From contig CAMOIX010000015.1 of assembly GCA_946616365.1 (NCBI GenBank), positions 1 to 50,610 on the forward strand: a DNA stretch of 50,610 nucleotides. Reading direction: 5' to 3'. This document shows positions 35,239 through 43,022 of the stretch, in pieces. Within the stretch, counting starts at the first letter, position 1, and every line of letters begins with the position of its first letter. The position numbers were made by a program, and so were the translations under genes. This stretch comes from AC2028 sp002373595 (GTDB taxonomy: Bacteria; Bacillota; Clostridia; Lachnospirales; Lachnospiraceae). The notes beneath the pieces were generated by a model, which was not told the DNA's origin, did no database searches, and saw only the letters and a list, made by a program, of their open reading frames with translations.

Positions 35239-35988
35239 ATGAAGAATAAAGAGAATAAATTCGAAAACTACATAGAGGGCCGCAATGCCGTAACGGAGAG
35301 TCTCCGCTCCGGCAAGCCCATCGACCGCATATATATACTGGACGGATGTCAGGACGGCCCCGTGCAGTCCATCAAGAGAGATGCGAGGAAGAAGGACATC
35401 GAGATCAAGTATGTCGAGAAGTCCCGCCTTGATAATATGTCAGAGACAGGGCATCACCAGGGTGTTATAGCAGTCACCGCAGCATATGAATATGCGAGCG
35501 TTGACGATATCCTTAAGCGTGCGGAGGAGAAGGGTGAGAAGCCCTTCATCATCGTGCTTGACGGTATAGAGGATCCTTACAATCTCGGAGCTATCATAAG
35601 GACAGCCAACCTTGCCGGAGCACACGGAGTCATCATTCGCGAGGACAGAGCGGCTCATCTCTCAGCAGGTGTGGCCAGAGCCAGCGCCGGTGCGATCAAT
35701 TACACACCGGTAGCCAAGGTGTCCAATATCTCCAGGACGATAGAGGACCTTAAGAATAAGGGAATATGGTTCTACTGTGCCGATATGGACGGCGTAAGCA
35801 TATATGATACCGATATGACAGGCGCTGTCGGCATCGTTATCGGAAACGAAGGAAGCGGTGTCAGCAGACTCGTCAGAGAGAAATGCGACCATGTGATCTC
35901 ACTTCCCGTTAAGGGCGAGATAGAGTCACTCAATGCGTCTGTGGCAGCAGGCATTATAGCATACGAAGTGGTGAGGGCCAGAAGATGA
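35239..35988 (+). CDS. rlmB: 23S rRNA 2'-O-ribose methyltransferase RlmB (SpoU/TrmH family)
   Basis: SPOUT methyltransferase. The N-terminal substrate-binding domain opens YIEGRNAVTESLRSGKPIDRIYI. The knot motifs follow: motif 1 NLGAIIRTANLAGAHGVI (about 116-133), motif 2 IVIGNEGSGVSRLVR (about 198-212) and motif 3 SLPVKGEIESLNASVAAGI. With 249 residues it is typical. It follows mrnC and overlaps the sigma gene in an ATGA arrangement. RlmB versus another TrmH-family target is inferred from context. Confidence 0.93.
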   Translation: MKNKENKFENYIEGRNAVTESLRSGKPIDRIYILDGCQDGPVQSIKRDARKKDIEIKYVEKSRLDNMSETGHHQGVIAVTAAYEYASVDDILKRAEEKGEKPFIIVLDGIEDPYNLGAIIRTANLAGAHGVIIREDRAAHLSAGVARASAGAINYTPVAKVSNISRTIEDLKNKGIWFYCADMDGVSIYDTDMTGAVGIVIGNEGSGVSRLVREKCDHVISLPVKGEIESLNASVAAGIIAYEVVRARR

Positions 35989-36677
35989 GCGTTCATACCG
36001 CTTACAATCTACTGCCCGATGAGGAACTTGTCGCTCTGTACCGTGAGGGAGACAGGATAGCTGCGGAGTATCTCCTGGCGAGATATAAGGCTACCGTGCG
36101 CCTTCAGGCATCGAAACTCTTTCTCATAGGAGGGGAGACCGAGGACCTCATACAGGAGGGCATGATCGGCGTATACGGTGCTATGAGCGACTATGACGAG
36201 AATGCGGGAGCATCCTTTGCTTCATTTGCAAAGCTCTGCGCTTCGAGGCGTATGTACAAGGCTATCGATGCGTCTCAGGATAAGAAGCACAGCCCTCTCA
36301 ACGGATACATATCGCTCTATGAGAGCATCGAGGGCGTGACAAATACGGATGCGGACGGCAAAAATGCGTCCGGCAGTTTTTCGGACAGGATCGTGACGGC
36401 TTCTTTCGGACTTGTTTCGCCTGAGGAGAGCGTCCTCAGCGATGAGGGAGTGCGAGAGATCAATATAGCGATAGATGAGTCTCTCAGCGATTTCGAGAGG
36501 GAAGCAGTGAAGCTTTCGATAGCGGGATTTACCAATACCGAGATAGCAGAGCTTCTCGCTAAGAAGCCCAAGGAGACCGACAATGCTGTACAGCGTGCCA
36601 AGGGGAAACTCAGGAAGATCCTGAGAAATAAAAAAGCAGATTCCGTTATTTCGGAATCTGCCGTTCAGGTTAGCTGA
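35985..36677 (+). CDS. sigH: RNA polymerase sigma factor, SigH-like
   Basis: A 230-residue sigma-70-family factor resembling Bacillus SigH. Region 2 shows LLARYKATVRLQASKLFLIGGETEDLIQEGMIGVYGAM and the following ASFAKLCASRRMYKAIDASQDKKHSPLN stretch; region 4 is the HTH DFEREAVKLSIAGFTNTEIAELL with a basic end. In Firmicutes this gene follows rlmB, as here. In Bacillus SigH directs early sporulation and competence; whether this organism sporulates cannot be told from the window. The last codons overlap a tRNA-Thr terminator and the first bases of the convergent tRNA's 3' end, so its C-terminal residues are shaped by RNA structure on the other strand. Confidence 0.9.
   Translation: MSVHTAYNLLPDEELVALYREGDRIAAEYLLARYKATVRLQASKLFLIGGETEDLIQEGMIGVYGAMSDYDENAGASFASFAKLCASRRMYKAIDASQDKKHSPLNGYISLYESIEGVTNTDADGKNASGSFSDRIVTASFGLVSPEESVLSDEGVREINIAIDESLSDFEREAVKLSIAGFTNTEIAELLAKKPKETDNAVQRAKGKLRKILRNKKADSVISESAVQVS
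36626..36661 (-). terminator. tRNA-Thr terminator embedded in sigma-factor coding end
   Basis: A perfect ten-pair stem (GCAGATTCCG ... CGGAATCTGC, 36636-36661, six-base loop). On the minus strand it is followed by TTTTTTATTT (36635-36626), a textbook intrinsic terminator ten bases beyond the tRNA-Thr gene. On the plus strand no T-run follows. All of it lies within the sigma gene's last codons. Confidence 0.85.
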
Positions 36678-36743
36678 TGGCGGGAATTGAACCCGCGACC
36701 TCTTCCTTACCAAGGAAACGCTCTACCCCTGAGCCACATCAGC
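36672..36743 (-). tRNA. tRNA-Thr (anticodon GGT)
   Basis: A 72-base cloverleaf: acceptor GCTGATG paired to CATCAGC (7/7), D arm GCTC-AGGGGTA-GAGC, anticodon stem TTTCC/GGAAG (one T-G pair) with loop TTGGTAA giving anticodon GGT, five-base variable loop, and T arm GCGGG-TTCAATT-CCCGC. The discriminator base is T. The CCA end is not encoded, so it is added by nucleotidyltransferase. A consensus promoter lies eight bases upstream of the 5' end and an intrinsic terminator just past the 3' end. Its last six bases overlap the stop region of the convergent sigma gene. Confidence 0.97.
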
Positions 36744-36757
36744 AAACGCACTATGAG

Positions 36758-36786
36758 ATATTAACAAATTGATTCATTAATGTCAA
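36758..36786 (-). promoter_or_regulatory. tRNA-Thr promoter
   Basis: On the minus strand, perfect TTGACA (36786-36781), 17-base spacer, TAATAT (36763-36758); transcription would begin near 36751, a few bases before the tRNA. Confidence 0.8.
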
Positions 36787-36801
36787 GAATAAATTTATAA
36801 C
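36773..36801 (+). promoter_or_regulatory. Putative promoter of the nucleotide-sugar dehydratase gene
   Basis: TTCATT at 36773-36778, 17-base spacer, TATAAC at 36796-36801, then only 11 bases to ATG at 36813 and no Shine-Dalgarno. It overlaps the divergent tRNA-Thr promoter, so both cannot easily be occupied at once. Confidence 0.45.
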
Positions 36802-36812
36802 ATTACACAGCT

Positions 36813-38825
36813 ATGAAAAAAGGCACGAAAACACGTAAAAGATTTAAGGTAGAGCACTGGCAGATAATAGCAGTCTGCCTGTTCGTATATGATATTTTTA
36901 TTGTTAATCTATCTTATTTCGGAGCATTATGGCTCAGGTTCGATCTCAGCTTTGCTAAGATCGAGCAGATTTACATGCTTGGTTTTAAGAGATTTGCTCC
37001 GTATTACACAATCTTTTGCCTGATAGTATTCTTTATACTCGGACTCTACAGATTCATTTGGAGATTTGCGAGTTACAACGAGTTGATGAAGGTCGTCATA
37101 GCAAGCATCATCACGACCGCATTTCAGATAATAGGTATCACCTTGATGTTTCAGAGGATGCCTATATCGTATTACCTCTTCGGAGCTGTGCTCCAGGGAG
37201 GATTCCTTCTCGCATCGAGATTCGGGTTCAGATTTCTGCTCTTCTTCAGGAACAGGCTCGCCAGACGTACAGGCAATGCGATCCCCTGCATGCTCATAGG
37301 TGCGGGAGAAGCAGGACAGATGATCATCCGAGAAGTCTCTTCATCGGGTGAACTTGATGAGAAAATTGCATGCATCATAGATGACAATCCCAATAAATGG
37401 AACAGATATATCGGCAGCGCCCGTGTTGTGGGCGGCAGGGAGAGTATACTCGAGAGCATCGAGAAATACAGTATACAGAAGATATATGTAGCACTTCCCA
37501 CCGCTTCCGCAGAGGACAGGAGAGATATCCTCAATATCTGCAAGGAATCCGATTGTGAGATCAAGACTCTTCCCGGTATTTATCAGCTGGCTAACGGAGA
37601 GGCGAGCCTCAAGGAGATGAGGGATGTCGCCATAGAGGATCTCCTCGGCAGGGCACCTGTTAAGCTTGACCTGGAGGTCGTTCGTGATTTCGTAAAGGGC
37701 AAGACCGTCATCGTGACCGGCGGAGGCGGCTCCATCGGAAGTGAGCTTTGCAGACAGATAGCCGGGTACGGAGTGGGCAGGCTCATCATCTTCGATATCT
37801 ATGAGAATAATGCTTACGATATCCAGAATGAATTAAAGAAAAAGTATCCCGAGCTCGACCTTGTCGTACTCATTGGATCCGTGCGTGACAGTGAGAGATT
37901 AAGGGATGTATTTGAGAAATATAAGCCCGATGTCGTATATCATGCAGCGGCACATAAGCATGTACCTCTTATGGAGGACAGCCCCTGCGAGACTATCAAG
38001 AATAATGTCCTCGGTACATACAAGACCGCTTATGCCGCTATGAAATCCGGCTGTGAGAGATTCGTACTCATCAGTACGGACAAGGCAGTCAATCCCACCA
38101 ATATCATGGGAGCGAGCAAGAGACTATGCGAGATGGTCATTCAGACCTTTGACTACTACGTAGCCAACGGACGCGCGGATGAGATCCCTGAGCTCACATT
38201 GCATTCATGTGATGCTGACAGCAGTGCAAAGATAGGTGAATTCGTCAACGGTGTACATGACAAGCCGGCCGGGGAAGAGCACACATCCGGACATACACGC
38301 TACGTCGCAGTCCGCTTCGGAAATGTCCTCGGCAGCAACGGCTCCGTAGTTCCTCTCTTCAGGAAGCAGATAGCAGCCGGCGGTCCCGTTACGGTAACAG
38401 ACCCTAATATCATCAGATACTTCATGACCATCCCCGAGGCGGTAAGTCTCGTACTGGAAGCGGGAGTAATGGCTAAGGGTGCGGAGATATTCGTACTCGA
38501 TATGGGAAGCCCGGTCAAGATCGATCTCCTCGCCAGGAACCTTATCAGGCTCTCCGGATTTAAGCCGGATGTGGATATCAAGATCGAGTATGTAGGACTT
38601 CGCCCCGGTGAGAAACTCTATGAGGAGAAGCTCATGGCGGAGGAGGGACTCGAGGATACAGCCAATAAACTCATCCATATAGGTAAGCCGATAAAGTTCG
38701 ATATGGATGCATTCTTCGGAGAGTTGAAGGGACTCATGGATTCGGCATATTCAGAGGATGCCGATATCAAGGATAAGGTAGCAAAAGTAGTATCAACATA
38801 TAAAGTTTATAATTCTCCGGAATAA
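36813..38825 (+). CDS. Membrane nucleotide-sugar 4,6-dehydratase (CapD/PglF-like)
   Basis: A 670-residue polysaccharide biosynthesis protein. Four N-terminal membrane spans (about 18-145) precede a CoA-binding-like Rossmann region (about 155-285: IPCMLIGAGEAGQMIIREV) and the catalytic SDR domain, with TGGGGSIGSELCRQI (about 303-317), YHAAAHKHVPLMED, STDKAVNPTNIMGASKR (Met-Lys in place of Tyr-Lys, a mark of this dehydratase family) and LRPGEKLYEEKL. It likely converts a UDP-HexNAc to its 4-keto-6-deoxy form for surface glycans or glycoproteins. An unusual loop of about 30 residues rich in D, S, G, H and E (about 465-492) interrupts the domain before VRFGNVLGSNGSVVPLF. No Shine-Dalgarno precedes ATG. 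Confidence 0.9.
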   Translation: MKKGTKTRKRFKVEHWQIIAVCLFVYDIFIVNLSYFGALWLRFDLSFAKIEQIYMLGFKRFAPYYTIFCLIVFFILGLYRFIWRFASYNELMKVVIASIITTAFQIIGITLMFQRMPISYYLFGAVLQGGFLLASRFGFRFLLFFRNRLARRTGNAIPCMLIGAGEAGQMIIREVSSSGELDEKIACIIDDNPNKWNRYIGSARVVGGRESILESIEKYSIQKIYVALPTASAEDRRDILNICKESDCEIKTLPGIYQLANGEASLKEMRDVAIEDLLGRAPVKLDLEVVRDFVKGKTVIVTGGGGSIGSELCRQIAGYGVGRLIIFDIYENNAYDIQNELKKKYPELDLVVLIGSVRDSERLRDVFEKYKPDVVYHAAAHKHVPLMEDSPCETIKNNVLGTYKTAYAAMKSGCERFVLISTDKAVNPTNIMGASKRLCEMVIQTFDYYVANGRADEIPELTLHSCDADSSAKIGEFVNGVHDKPAGEEHTSGHTRYVAVRFGNVLGSNGSVVPLFRKQIAAGGPVTVTDPNIIRYFMTIPEAVSLVLEAGVMAKGAEIFVLDMGSPVKIDLLARNLIRLSGFKPDVDIKIEYVGLRPGEKLYEEKLMAEEGLEDTANKLIHIGKPIKFDMDAFFGELKGLMDSAYSEDADIKDKVAKVVSTYKVYNSPE

Positions 38826-38861
38826 AGGAGACACAGGGGGGTACCCGGAAAGGATTTTTAC

Positions 38862-39635
38862 ATGAAGAATTATTTTGATCTCACAGGAATGACAGCGATC
38901 GTGACCGGAGCTTCGGGCGGACTCGGAGTGCAGATGGCCAAGGCACTTGCCAACCAGGGATGCAACATCGTCTGCATGGCACGCAGGAAGGAAAAGGTAG
39001 ATGAAGTATCCGCAGAGATAGCCAAGGAATTCGGCGTAAAGGCTATCGGCGTTAAGTGCGACATTACCGATACCGCTAATGTTGAAGAGGCTGTAGATAC
39101 CGTCCTTAAGGAGTTCGGACGTATCGATATCCTCGTAAACAATGCCGGTACCGGAGCCGTAGCACCCGCAGAGGATGTTACCGATGAGCAGTTTGACAAC
39201 GAGATGCAGATCGATCTCTTCGGCAGCTTCAAGGTAGCCAGAGCGGTAGCCAAGAAGGCTATGATTCCGGCTAAGTACGGACGTGTTATCAATATCGCTT
39301 CCATGTACGGAATGGTAGGAAACAAGATCTGCGGATCCGCTCCCTATCATGCAGCTAAGGGCGGAGTGGTCAACCTCACCAGAGCTCTCGCAGCAGAGTG
39401 GGGTAAGTACGGTATCACCGTCAATGCGATCTGCCCCGGATATTTCTACACTCCTCTTACCAAGGAGACCCTGGACAGCGAGTTCTTCCAGGCTAATGCC
39501 AGGACCATGATCCCTCTTGAGAGATACGGAAACGAGGGCGAGCTCGATACCACGGCGATCTTCCTCGCATCACCTCTTTCGACTTATGTTACGGGAGATA
39601 TCATCCCCGTAGACGGTGGATATACATGCATGTAA
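38862..39635 (+). CDS. Short-chain dehydrogenase/reductase
   Basis: A 257-residue classical SDR with NAD(P)-binding TGASGGLGVQ (about 15-24), NNAGTG (about 93-98), the catalytic Ser in INIASMYG, and YHAAK (Tyr and Lys, about 163-167); the end VTGDIIPVDGGYTCM is typical. The best family impression is gluconate 5-dehydrogenase or 3-oxoacyl-ACP-reductase-like sugar oxidoreductase, but substrate specificity cannot be read. AAAGGA lies before ATG. Its end overlaps the acyltransferase gene by ten bases, which links it to surface-sugar modification. Confidence 0.88.
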   Translation: MKNYFDLTGMTAIVTGASGGLGVQMAKALANQGCNIVCMARRKEKVDEVSAEIAKEFGVKAIGVKCDITDTANVEEAVDTVLKEFGRIDILVNNAGTGAVAPAEDVTDEQFDNEMQIDLFGSFKVARAVAKKAMIPAKYGRVINIASMYGMVGNKICGSAPYHAAKGGVVNLTRALAAEWGKYGITVNAICPGYFYTPLTKETLDSEFFQANARTMIPLERYGNEGELDTTAIFLASPLSTYVTGDIIPVDGGYTCM

Positions 39636-40774
39636 ATGCTAAAAAAAGCAGACTCCGCAGCATTCAGGTGCTGCGGATACTCTGCACATTGGGAGTGGTC
39701 ACCGGGCACTTCTTCCTGGAGTACAGGACGAGAGTGACCGATATGTCGACATTCCCATATATGACAGGCTTTTTCGCAAAGTCTCCCTTAGTTTATGCTT
39801 TTAACGGAGACTTTGCGGTTGTGCTCTTTTGGGTGATGGCAGGACTCCTCGTCGGAGTGGGATTATCTGATAAGGCAGACAGGATGGGTTCTTACTATGC
39901 AGGCTTTATCGCAAAGAGAGAACTCGGAGTCATCATCCCCCCGGCTCTTTATCTTGTGATAGAAGGGCTGATACTTCACTTTGTAAACAGATCCTACGGG
40001 ATAAGAGATATATTTGAAGCAGAGAAAGCCATGATACGCGGTACTACACCTGCCTCATCATATCAGCTATGGTATATAGGCAGTGTCATTGCAGGGTACC
40101 TGGTATGTACCGCACTTGCAGCTTTCACTTCATCAAATATGAAGACCATGATCATAGCGTCGGTATGTATCATGATCTATGCGAGACTTATACCGAACCA
40201 GCAGTCGCTCTTTTGCATGACTGCGGGATGCCTCGCCGGAGTGTACGCGGTAAATACTGTTAAAGCCAGGCTCGCAAGTGGCAGGAGTGAGACTGAGAGA
40301 GATACCATAAATGCGGTGTTCATGTTGACGGGATTGCTCGTGTTTATCGCATCGCCCTTTATGGGGGATAATCCGAATGTACCCACTCAGGCGATGATGA
40401 TAGGAGTGATGCTGGCGATAGCAGTGTACTTCGTCACGGTATATGAGATGTCGACGAGGAAGCAGAATTCGACCGAGACAGAAAATGAGAAAGCAGATGA
40501 CGAAGCAAAGGAAAAAATTAGCTCAGCAGTTGTTGTTGAGAAGATTGCGGACTTCCTCGATAGGGTATCATTCCCTGTATATATAGTCCATGTCGGCATA
40601 CTTAAAGCATTCATGGATCTGCTTCCGGAAGGAGCTTTAACACCTGAAACAAAAGCATTATTCTTCCCGATCGCACTGATCCTGATCGTCGCTGCGGCGT
40701 TTATATATGACCTGATCGTTATGGTCCCTATGAGAAAGATAATGAAGCTTATGGAGGGTAAAGAAAATGGCTGA
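39626..40774 (+). CDS. Acyltransferase 3 family membrane protein
   Basis: A 382-residue protein with about ten hydrophobic spans and the N-terminal arrangement of acyltransferase-3 (OatA/NodX-like) enzymes: RSIQVLRILCTLGVVTGHFF with the family His, followed by a long loop and a W-GSVIAGYL-type span. These enzymes O-acetylate sugars on the outer face of the membrane. A charged cytosolic insert (about 275-300, rich in E, D and K) precedes the last spans. It overlaps the SDR upstream and the small gene downstream (eight bases), so it lies in a compact unit. The exact acceptor is unknown. Confidence 0.8.
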   Translation: MHVNAKKSRLRSIQVLRILCTLGVVTGHFFLEYRTRVTDMSTFPYMTGFFAKSPLVYAFNGDFAVVLFWVMAGLLVGVGLSDKADRMGSYYAGFIAKRELGVIIPPALYLVIEGLILHFVNRSYGIRDIFEAEKAMIRGTTPASSYQLWYIGSVIAGYLVCTALAAFTSSNMKTMIIASVCIMIYARLIPNQQSLFCMTAGCLAGVYAVNTVKARLASGRSETERDTINAVFMLTGLLVFIASPFMGDNPNVPTQAMMIGVMLAIAVYFVTVYEMSTRKQNSTETENEKADDEAKEKISSAVVVEKIADFLDRVSFPVYIVHVGILKAFMDLLPEGALTPETKALFFPIALILIVAAAFIYDLIVMVPMRKIMKLMEGKENG

Positions 40775-41009
40775 TGAATATGTAATGGATCCCGAGCTTG
40801 AGAATTTCCTCGCTACGAGCGATCCCGAGGAGAGGCTTGATATCCTTCGTAAACTCGAGCCCAAGGCTGATGAGAAGATGCTGCGCATGATCGCGATAGC
40901 ACTCGACCTTCAGTATGAGGATGGGGCTTCCATAGATGACAGGATAAATGCTGTAAGGGAATCCTTACAGATAGAGCTTAAGTATGAGGGAAGGAGACTC
41001 AGGAGCTGA
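40767..41009 (+). CDS. Small protein of unknown function
   Basis: An 80-residue acidic, mostly helical protein (MADEYVMDPELENFLATSD, then DPEERLDILRKL and RINAVRESLQIELKYEGRRLR). No recognised family, no signal peptide and no membrane span. It is reliably a gene: it overlaps the acyltransferase by eight bases, its stop TGA overlaps the ATG of the nucleotidase gene by one base, and GGAGG-like AGGGTAAAG precedes it. Its tight place between two genes suggests co-expression but not function. Confidence 0.75.
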   Translation: MADEYVMDPELENFLATSDPEERLDILRKLEPKADEKMLRMIAIALDLQYEDGASIDDRINAVRESLQIELKYEGRRLRS

Positions 41010-41998
41010 TGGCTTATAAGCTTGAAGACAAGATGGTCATCGGAGTGTCTTCGCGAGCTCTCTTTGACCTCACCAAAGAAAATGAGATATTCGAGAAGGA
41101 AGGTCTCGAGGCATTCAGAGAGTATCAGTACAAGCACGAGAACGATCTCTTAAAGCCCGGTCCGGGATTTGTGCTGATAAGGAACCTCCTTGCACTCAAT
41201 GATCTCGCAGACCCCGAGCAGCCCTTCGTGGAAGTCGTCATCATGTCGAGAAACAGCACGGATACTTTCTTCAGAGTATCCAACTCGATAGACCATTACG
41301 GACTTAATATCACGAGATCGATGCTCGTCAGCGGAGCGAGACTTTCTCCGTATCTGAAAGCATTCCACACGGACCTCTTCCTCTCGGCATATGAGGATGA
41401 TGTCCAGAATGCGATAGACAATAATATCGCCGCAGGTATCATCTATACCGATCATACATATGGTGAAAATATCGGCGATGCAAACGGAGATGATGACAAG
41501 AAGATCCGCATAGCATTCGACGGTGATGCGGTAGTCTTTTCTCCCGAGTCGGAAGCGGTATATAAGGAAAAGGGATTAAAAGCATTTGAGATAAACGAGA
41601 CATCCAAGGCGTACATACCGCTCGGTGAGGGCCCCTTTACGGGCTTCATCAGGAAACTCTCCGCGATACAGGAAAAGCTCGGCCCTGAGAAATGTCCAAT
41701 AAGGACTGCGCTTGTGACCAGCCGCAACGCACCGGCTCATGAGAGAGTCATGCGTACACTTCGTGAGTGGGGAATCAGACTGGATGAAGTATTTTTCCTC
41801 GGAGGAGTTGAGAAGAAGGAGATCCTCAAAGCCTTCGGGGCGCAGATATTCTTTGACGATCAGAGAGTTCACACCGATCCCGCTTCGGAGGAAGTCCCTT
41901 CGGCGAGAGTCCCTTATCAGGGCGGTGAACTCGCAGGCACAAACGGCAAAGGCTCTTCTAAAAAGAAAGCGGCAACGACCAAAGGAGACAAGAAATGA
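41009..41998 (+). CDS. 5'-nucleotidase, cytosolic type (cN-I-like)
   Basis: A 329-residue protein of the 5'-nucleotidase family seen in both bacteria and eukaryotes. It starts KMVIGVSSRALFDLTKENE, includes EVVIMSRNSTDTFFRV, the IAFDGDAVVFS motif (DxDxx-type phosphatase Asp pair, about 172-182), ALVTSRNAPAHERVMRTL and FFLGGVEKKEIL with DDQ near the end. It dephosphorylates nucleoside monophosphates. The C-terminal tail (about 295-329) is low-complexity Gly/Ser/Lys. Its ATG is joined to the small gene upstream and it overlaps the glycosyltransferase by four bases. Confidence 0.85.
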   Translation: MAYKLEDKMVIGVSSRALFDLTKENEIFEKEGLEAFREYQYKHENDLLKPGPGFVLIRNLLALNDLADPEQPFVEVVIMSRNSTDTFFRVSNSIDHYGLNITRSMLVSGARLSPYLKAFHTDLFLSAYEDDVQNAIDNNIAAGIIYTDHTYGENIGDANGDDDKKIRIAFDGDAVVFSPESEAVYKEKGLKAFEINETSKAYIPLGEGPFTGFIRKLSAIQEKLGPEKCPIRTALVTSRNAPAHERVMRTLREWGIRLDEVFFLGGVEKKEILKAFGAQIFFDDQRVHTDPASEEVPSARVPYQGGELAGTNGKGSSKKKAATTKGDKK

Positions 41999-43020
41999 AA
42001 TTACTCACGATCGCAGTACCCTGTTACAACAGCGCGGCGTATATGTCGAGATGTATCGACAGCCTGCTCCCCGGCGGAGATGAAGTCGAGATACTCGTTA
42101 TAGATGACGGATCCAAGGATGATACGCTTAAAGTAGCACAGGAATACGAAGCCAAGTATCCCGGTATCGTCAAGGCTATCCATCAGGAGAATAAGGGCCA
42201 CGGCGGCGCAGTAAATACAGGTATCGAGAATGCTTCCGGACTTTTCTTCAAGGTCTGCGATTCCGATGACTGGTTTAAGAAGGAAGCATACCTTAAGGTG
42301 CTCGAGGTGCTTGCCGAGATGGTTAAGAGCCAGTCGAGACTGGATATGCTCATCGCCAATTATGTATATGAGAAGGAAGGCGAGAAGCATAAGAAGGTAA
42401 TGCATCAGAGAAGGACGCTTCCTCAGAATGAGATCTTCAAGTGGGAGGATTGCGGCCATTTCAAGAAGGGTCATTACATCCTTATGCACTCTGTCATCTT
42501 CAGGACGAGAGTCCTCTTAGAGAGCGGACTTAAGCTCCCTGAGCATACTTTCTATGTGGACAATCTCTATGTATTTGAGCCACTTCCCTTTGTTAAGTAT
42601 ATGTACTACATGGATGTCAATCTCTACCGCTATTACATCGGCAGGAGCGATCAGTCCGTAAATGAGGAAGTCATGATGGGCAGAGTCGATCAGCAGCTTC
42701 GCGTTAATTACCGCATGATCGATTACTTAAAGAGCGTTAAGCCTGAGATCCAGAAGCAGAAGAGACTCTATCAGTACATGAGAAACTACCTCGAGATCAT
42801 CACTGCGATCTCTTCGATACTCCTTATTCGTATCAATACCAAGGATAGCTTAAAGCAGAAGAAGGAACTCTGGAAATATATCAAGAAGTCAGACAGCAAG
42901 CTCTGGGGATATATGAGAGCGGGTCTACTCGGAAACGGCACGAACCTTCCCGGCAAGGGAGGCAGGAAGCTTACCGTAGCCGCTTATCATATCGCACAGA
43001 AGGTCTTCGGATTTAACTAG
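41995..43020 (+). CDS. Family 2 glycosyltransferase
   Basis: A 341-residue GT-A enzyme. It begins LLTIAVPCYNSAAYMSRCIDSLL, with VIDDGSKDDT (about 36-45), ENKGHGGAVNTGI (about 63-75) and the metal-binding DSDDWF (about 87-92). The C-terminal 100 residues are basic and Tyr/Lys-rich, with no clear membrane span, suggesting peripheral membrane contact. It overlaps the nucleotidase by ATGA. Donor and acceptor cannot be read; with the dehydratase and acyltransferase upstream, a role in surface-glycan assembly is likely. Confidence 0.88.
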   Translation: MKLLTIAVPCYNSAAYMSRCIDSLLPGGDEVEILVIDDGSKDDTLKVAQEYEAKYPGIVKAIHQENKGHGGAVNTGIENASGLFFKVCDSDDWFKKEAYLKVLEVLAEMVKSQSRLDMLIANYVYEKEGEKHKKVMHQRRTLPQNEIFKWEDCGHFKKGHYILMHSVIFRTRVLLESGLKLPEHTFYVDNLYVFEPLPFVKYMYYMDVNLYRYYIGRSDQSVNEEVMMGRVDQQLRVNYRMIDYLKSVKPEIQKQKRLYQYMRNYLEIITAISSILLIRINTKDSLKQKKELWKYIKKSDSKLWGYMRAGLLGNGTNLPGKGGRKLTVAAYHIAQKVFGFN

Positions 43021-43022
43021 AG

